Of a DNA stretch of 64,000 nt, positions 28,201 to 36,408 are shown in pieces. Below the pieces are notes generated by a model. That model was not told where the DNA came from and ran no database searches. It worked only from the letters and a program-made list of their open reading frames with translations. The DNA is taken from NCBI GenBank assembly GCA_018292915.2, contig JACVVK020000343.1:134501-198500 (forward strand), written 5' to 3'. Position 1 is the first letter of the stretch; the number at the start of each line of letters is the position of its first letter. The DNA comes from Batillaria attramentaria. Taxonomy: Eukaryota; Mollusca; Gastropoda; Batillariidae. The position numbers were made by a program, and so were the translations under genes.

Positions 28201-31200
28201 CGCGACATATTTGTGTTGTTTCTTGGCGTCCCTTGCCTTTACCTTTCCCTTTCCTTTGCTTTGACATTCATCTCCGGGTAACGGAGTTTATTACTTCTGT
28301 AAAGGAAATGTAACACAGAATACTGACAGTTAGGTATAGCTACGAACCGTATGACTAAGTTCCTCCCTATTTTATTATTATTATTTTTGGGGGGCCCAAC
28401 TAATGGATAATGAATGCAAGATTGTGACAGTGCACAGGAATATTTGCGAAGATTCTGTTTTTATTTCATGGCGCATTATAGAATCAAGCATAAGCGGGTA
28501 TACAGTTCACTGGATGATGTTTTACATGAGACACCGGGGTAAAGGATATGAATGATATGGCACGCTCAGCCGTCCAGTTAAACACGAGCAGGAGGGTCAT
28601 ATTTCCAAGGTGTGGAAACGGATCAGCAAATTGAATCTCAGCTATCTTGGGCAGGAGACAGCTTCCTCGGTCGAAGTGTGAACAAATACACACCAGTCCG
28701 CGACCTTCTCGAGGCATAATTGGCAGGCAAGGGACGCAACTCTTATCGTCTAAAAATGGGGGCACAAGGGACAGAACCCAAGCAGGGGATAACTTTTTAG
28801 AGTTCTGTCCTAGGTCTGCTTCTGGGCCGGCTGAATCGCTTTGATATGAATATTTTTTTAAAGACAAGCTGCTGGCAGACTTCCCCTGGCCAACCCTGTT
28901 CCGGGTCGTCCCCCGTGCATACACAGACCCGCAGCATGCATGCATTTTTCGGTGGCAGCTTTGTGCGAAAAATGCGTGCTTGTTGCGGCAAGGGAGACAA
29001 CTCATGCAGGCAATACTCTCGAAACAGGCAGAAAATGTACTGTGCTGGTGAATGCGACAGTTTTCGCCGCTTCTGTGCACACTGTGAAATAACACGGGGA
29101 CCTCAAAGTTGTTCGCAACTGTCCACTTTCCATGTCACCTAGTATTTTTGTTTTTTCCTTCTTAGGTATCACTTAGGTCGGTTCGGTCTCGGTTAGCCCG
29201 ACTTGGCCGTCGTCGCAGGGACCTAGAGTTATCGACAGACCCGCAACAGGGTTTACCTCTGGCAGACTGGACAGTGAACCGGAAGGAAAAAAACAAAAGT
29301 TTCCTGCTAACAAGGCATGAACTACGAATGCACTTACTTCCCTCCAGTTCCACTGCTTTGATCCCTGCCCCCCTCCTCCCGACACACACGCACACACACA
29401 CACACACACACGCACGCACTCAGTCAAACTTCCCTGAAAACCATTGCTCTTGGCCGGGGAAAAGCAACCCTGATGAACGATTTCCGTTTTTGCATAGGAA
29501 CTAGTACTGTTTCAGCATTACTGCCGTGTAAGCAAACTCTTTGGCGATACACACAAAGAACACAAGAAAACGGACATCACAGTGCATAAAACACATCTCG
29601 GTCTGAACACTGGTTTTTCTGTGCAAGGGAGACAATCGGCCATTCACTGCAAAAGAGCCACAGTGAGCTTTGATGAAGTTCGATCGAACGCGACGCAGTG
29701 TTTCTCTCCCTTTAATGAGAAACGGCTCCCCAGCTGAAACGACGATTTTGTAGGAGAAATTTAATTCAGACTTTGACATGTTGGGCGAGAACACTGATTA
29801 TCTGCAAATACACGAGATAACACGAGATAGGTCAATGTCTCTATATTCGTCCCTCAGTCTACGTATTTACAAATATTCGAGATAGGTCATATGTCTGTAT
29901 AATTATTGGTCCCTCAGTCTACGTATTTACTTAGAATTAGAAGTCCAGGTAAAATCGCATTTTCACTTTGTCTTCAGACCACTGGAAGCCACTTCAAGCC
30001 ACTTTTAGGCAATCTGCAGCGGTCTCGGGCCTAGCGAGGAAGGCCTACGCCTTGCGTAATAATGGCTTGAAGTGGCTTCTACTGGTGTACAGTGGCTTGT
30101 TGGTTTTAACAGGTCTCATCATATAGCGGGCAGGGGGTAGTCGTGCTTGGGCTGTTAGAAGTAATTAGCGATGGCAATTATAGCCAGGAGCGGTGGTAGT
30201 CACTGGGTCTGGTGTGTTAGTTCGGGTAACCCATGAGTGATCGGGGAAGTCACATCCTAGGTTAGGGATCCAAGCGAACAAACGTTTTTGTGGCCTGCAT
30301 CTTTTGCGTGGTGGCTAAGCACAGGAAAATGTAAGAAAAATGTCACGCTAATGTAAGAAAAATGGCAACGTTCCTAAGCTGTACGAGGATTTATACTAGC
30401 TGAGCTTGATTGAAGTTAGAATGGGGTCCCCTATGGCGCACGGCGAACCTAACCTTGCAGTGTTGGCATGGGACATTTTCCACTGAGATACGCACGCACT
30501 GTTGCTTGTAGGGCTAAAGTGTATATTTTCACGGAGCGTTATTCAACGTCACTCGCGTCCTATCATTACATAAACATTGGTCCATCCAACACAGAGATAT
30601 TAACGTGTTGATTTTTTTCCCTATGGTTGGATATATGACCCTCGATTACAGGAGAGGGACACCATGACTAGGTGTATGTAGAGATGGGTTTCAACTAACT
30701 GAAAACCTTGTGAACTGGACCTGTTTGTGTGACTTGGTCAGCATACCAAAGGGCAATCAAATGTGCTTGACCTGGCGGTATGTTTGAATTGAAAAGCGTT
30801 CATATCGACTGTTCAAGCCCGGACAGTAGCAGCCCGTCCTTCTTTTGGGGTCGTTGTCAGTCATTTCTGTGGCGCGCAGACAGCCAATAACCAAGCCAAA
30901 TAGTGACTGAGCCATACAGGATCCTAAAAGTTCTTTCCCCTGGACATTCCTCCTGCTACAATCATTGACTGGGTCTTTTCACCCATGATTGTAATATCGA
31001 AGAAGTCGTTTAACACCACTAAGCACGGGTGTATGACCAGCGTCTAACTGACATTCACCTGTACTCCTCCGGGGCCACAAGACTGTAGGCTCGCAGTTCC
31101 TCCCTGCTCATCCCGGCGAACATGTAGTAGAAGATGTGGAAGTTCCTCTCTGACGGTCCTTGCTGCACCACGCGGGACTTCTCCAGAAGGTAGTCAGACA

Positions 31201-32023
31201 GGACAGCTGTACATAAACAAACATCCAATTCAATCAAATCCAGTTCGCTCCAGTGTCCACCTATGCAGGGCAAAAGTACTTCACGAGAAAGGTTCATGAT
31301 CGTTGCAATTTAAAACCATGATACAGTAGAGAAGGAGAAAAAAGTACCACAGCAGAAGAGCAAGATTTGCTGCGTTTGGTACAGTCAATCAGTCTTGGTT
31401 AAACAGATGAGTTCTAAATGACTGGATGTTTGAAATTGTCCAAAGAGGTAAAGGCGAAGAGTTCCAAGGAGTATTCCGGAAGGATCTAGCGTCAGCACGC
31501 TTCCTGCTAGTATTGTCCTTCTAGCTGTAAATGGGAAGACGTGACTGTCATGGCAGTATCTTCATGGAAACCTCCACATCACGAAAGGGTTTTTTTGTGT
31601 TGTTAGACTGCCCATGATTCCCCTTACCTCCAGCAAGCTGGCCGTCCGCTGTGAACCGCAACTCTAGGAACTTGCCGAAGCGACTGGAGTTGTCGTTCAT
31701 GGTAGTGCGGGCATTGCCAAAAGCTTCCAACAACGGATTGACCTTGAACAACCAACAGAAAGGTTGCAGACCATTGTCAAATGTAGTTTGTATTTTACCC
31801 TGAAAGAGTACTTGTTCAGCTAAGATTACCAAGTTATAGCAAGAAATGATAAATTCAGTACGGGGCTGAGCTACGGAAACAATGTTGTAACAGTCAATGC
31901 TCTAGTTTCAATGTTAAACTTTGGCTTACAAACTTTGTGATGCTTTCTTGGTGTTGTTTTCTCTCTTTTCTTTGGGGCTGAGATGGGATGAGGGTGTCTT
32001 CATGAGTTCTTACCTACTTTTAA

Positions 32024-32066
<43 letters not shown>

Positions 32067-35000
32067 GCGTGTGTGTGTGTGTGTGTGTTAGTAAGTTGTC
32101 ACAAGTTTCTCCTCACATACATACATACATCCACGCATGACTATGAAATCACGTCACACCTCATTGATTTTGACATCCAGACACGGGTGGATGGACGTGG
32201 CGGTGGCCGTAAGGTGTGACACGGTCTGTTTGATGGTTTCCGTTTTCCCGGCACCCGACTCTCCGCTGACCACGACACACTGCGCGTGACGTGTTGCCAG
32301 CATGCGCTCCAGCGCCGCCTGGGCCGTCCAGAACACGTGCGGCTTGGCATCGGCACGTGCACACAGTCGCTGATATCGTGCATGATGCTGTAACAATAAA
32401 TATAATTATTACATAACAGGGTTATGATTTATCTTGTGGAATTGTAGAATTATGATGATGTGTGTATGTACGTTAATTCAGCAGCGTTTGTATTGTAGAA
32501 TTATGATGATGTGTGTATGTACGTTAATTCAGCAGCGTTTGTATTGTAGAATTATGATGATGTGTGTATGTACGTTAATTCAGCAGCGTTTGTATTGTAG
32601 AATTATGATGATGTGTGTATGTACGTTAATTCAGCAGCGTTTGGATAGGTTTGAGCTGAGCTTGGATTGTTTCTGTGGATAATATTTACTCTTATTTTAT
32701 TTCCCGGAGTGTCAAAGACAAGTTTACTCACCTGGGACAACAAAGGTTTCTTATACCTATTCGCAGTAGCAGTGGCCGGACAGTGACGAATGATTCCTGA
32801 TGTAACCTATTCTATCTCTCAGTAAACTTCTTTGTGTGTAATGCTTTTTTATCCAAGGGAAACAAATCCAGCTACTAGCATTCTGAAAACCCGACGAAAT
32901 TTGCAATACTGCCCTGCACGCCATGTAGAAAACTTGTTTTGTTAGTTACGTGGTTGTTTTTGCGTGATCAACGCCGTTTACAGCTGCTCACAGAAACGTT
33001 TGTTGAAATTTGCAAGTCAGTCAAACTTGTGACGATATAAAAACCTGAAAGTTCAAATTGTGTTTGTTTAGTTACCTCCTGGCTGTAGATGTCAAGCGGC
33101 TTGAATGGGTTCACAAACAGGAGAACATCTCCTATGTAGGTCTGCAATAGGAAACGAGAAATTGATCAGAAGAACAACACACAAGAATTGAAGACGTGAA
33201 TGTGCTAAAGGCAGCGGAGTCGTGGAAGTTGTGTTAGCGAGGGCAAGGGTAGCAGCAGCACTTGTAGTAACAGCAGCAACAGCAGCAGCATCTGTAGGGG
33301 TAGTAGGAGCAGGAGGAGGGGGGGGGGGGGATGGAGAAGGCATAGTAGTGACTGCAGTCGTCGTCGTCGTCGTCAGCCGTCGTCGTCGTCGTCGTCGTCG
33401 TCGTAGTAGTAGTAGTAGTGAAGGTTATCATATTATTTCAGTTCTTTATTGCATATATTATTGCACGGATATGGTACTGTAAAGTACCAGAAAATACTGA
33501 TTAGGGTTAACTGATACCGTTGGTAAACAGGCTCTGGGCCAGCGCGCACGCAGGGCATTCTATACCAAGAGAGGCAACCCATTCGCCGCCGTTGTTCTGG
33601 ACAAACTGTTACCTCCCTCTAACCACTTTGTGAAAACCTCTCCTCCTGTCCAAGCCCTGATTGTTACGTCACGATTTCTGGCTTTTCGTCTCTGTGAAAG
33701 TCAAGGGATGCAACTCCCGACGGGAGGCGAAGTTGTTTGCTCTTGGTTGCAATCTTAGAAACAGTCGGACAGCAAGTTTCAGCACGCGGAATGTACCGAT
33801 ATTGAGCGTGATTTGTTTCAGTGACTCTACAACAACAACAATAACTACAACAACAACTGTAATTAAGTGCGTGTGGCTACGGACTATTCTGTGCTCATTA
33901 TTTGCATATTTGTATACAAGGCTGGCATTAGGCAGAAAAATTTAACTTCTGCGGTAAGTGATATTCAAATACTTATTGACTCACTGACTGGGTATACTGA
34001 ATTAACTCAGTTACTATCTCATTTAACTCACTGATTACTTGATTAACCATTCACATTGCGGAGAGAAAACGAGCATATGCAACCCACGTGAATATAAAGT
34101 GACACGGAAACAAATACGCAATAAAAAATATTGAAAGTTTACAGATGATAGTTCGTATACTTTCATCAGCCATGTGATTGTAGGAGAGATGCTGATGAAA
34201 TCCTCTCTTATACCGATATGCGTTAAATACCGACACAATACGCACCGGCTTGACACACACACAGCCGCCCCGCATATTTACCTCGGTGTTTTTTGCACTA
34301 GTTCCTCTCATGGAGGCGTTAGTAATCTGCTAATCTGGTCGTTCAGCCTTCTCGTTTAGCTCGTAATTCACGAGCACACAAGCCGTCTAAATTTGAACGT
34401 CCCCGACGGATTTCGGAAGTAGGCGAATCGTTCTGTGTGGTCGCCGAAGACACAAGAAAAATAATCATTGACTGGCGTACTTGTAGCTACAGGTAGTACG
34501 TGGTAGCCACGGTAGCGGCTGTCATCAGATGGTGAAGCGCGGTCGTGTTCGATTCCAGTTTGAGCGGTGATAGTAATGTGATACACGTACCGTGCCGAAG
34601 GAGGGGCGGGGAGGGATGGGAGGCGGGGGGTGGGCTTTAATTAGACTCAGAGTTACGGTCGTGGGTTCAAATCCGGACATGTTGAACATTACACTGTTCT
34701 TCCCTCGTCAGTGCCACAGGCCAAGGGAGAGAAAACTCGTGTATCCTCGATAGCGCGGATGCTGGGTCGGATGCAAATGTATTTGAAATACAAGGATTTT
34801 ATGTTTACGTCCGGCTCAACATCTGTGCTATCGAGGATATCGATAGCCTGTGCCTCGAGCCTACGTCTTTGAAAACACTTTTATTAAGCTGTGGACAGTA
34901 TGTGTTTATACCCCCCCCCCCACCACACACACATACACACACACACACAACATGCACATCCCCACGTTCAGGTTCCCACAAATTAAAAGCATTAAAATTT

Positions 35001-36350
35001 CACCCTTGCAAACGACCATGGGTCTTCCTGCGACCGCGGCATTTTAAGAGAAAGATGAAGAGAAATCAGCTAATTTCCGGAATGTAACGACGTCGACGTA
35101 ATGATTCCGTGTATTCTTCCTACTTGTCCTTGAGATTTCCTTGTACTCTTAATGACCTGGGGGACCATATATTTCTCAGGATGTGAAATTAGTGAACAGG
35201 AAAGCCTTGGGGGGGGGGGGGGGGAGGGGGAGGACGAAGGCTCAGTGCAGGGATTTCAGTCGTCATTTTGTTGAGACATGCGAGGCAAACGAAACAAACC
35301 TTTCTCGCTGCATTGCAGCAAAACATGCTCAGATTTGGAAGCAAACGAGAAGAATGCCTTACGGCCCGGTGGACAATAGCAGCGGCCTTGACCCTGTCCA
35401 GCACGCGCAGCGGGGCTTTCGGTCTTTGTTTGTGGAACTTTGATCATTGCCGACAGCCGACAATATTTCTTTTGTGAGGTTCGAGTTGGAACAACACATC
35501 ACGCGATTTTCTGCGTGCGGCCTCCCCAAACACAAACACGCGGATGAGAAAATCAGCTGAATTGATACAGCCTCAAATTGTTTCATACTGGCCGCCATGG
35601 GCGTCTTTAGAATTTTTTTTTGCTTTGTTTGTTTTTTGTGTGAAAGTTTCGAGTTGCTGAATATCCTCAAAGGCCGATAACAGGAACCACCAGAAGCCGA
35701 AAGACAAGACGAAAAGATAAGATAAGATAAGATATATTTATTGCTTCTTAGTTACAAGAAGAATTTGCTTTGCTCCTCTTGATAATAAAACACAATTGAT
35801 ATACACAAACATACCATATACACATTCACACACTCAGTCATTGGCTAAAGCACAATTTAAAGAGAAGAAGCACTGGCATTGCCTCACAATAAACTATGTT
35901 AATATTAAACTAGATACATGTGTGTCTGCACATAACGTCTGCCCGGCTTCTCGTCCACACGGCCAACAGACTCCAAAACAAAAGCTGTCTTCCCTAATCT
36001 TCAAAACTGCCCTTATAACTCTTTTAAAAGCCCGAACCCCACCACCCCGTACCCACTATATAATAAGACTTGTTAAAAGACTACGCCACTGTACACCAGT
36101 AGGAGCCACTTCAAGCCACTAACACGCCAGGAGCGGGGCTATCCGATAGGCCCACGACCGCTGCAGATTTCGTAATCAGTAGTTGCTTGAAGTGGCTCGT
36201 AGTGATCTCAAGATTGCTAGACTTGCATGGGCCTTCGAGAGATAATTTAACCTATGAAAACTGAAAAAGTATCACTATCATCAGGGGAGAGGAGAGATGG
36301 GGAACATGACAGTTGTAGTAGTAGTGGTGTGTGTGTGCGTGCGTGCGTGC

Positions 36351-36408
<58 letters not shown>

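Noticed and set aside
28484..29095. 203-codon minus-strand open frame
   Set aside because: It has no recognisable domain, no splice context and scattered Cys without pattern; left as unassigned.
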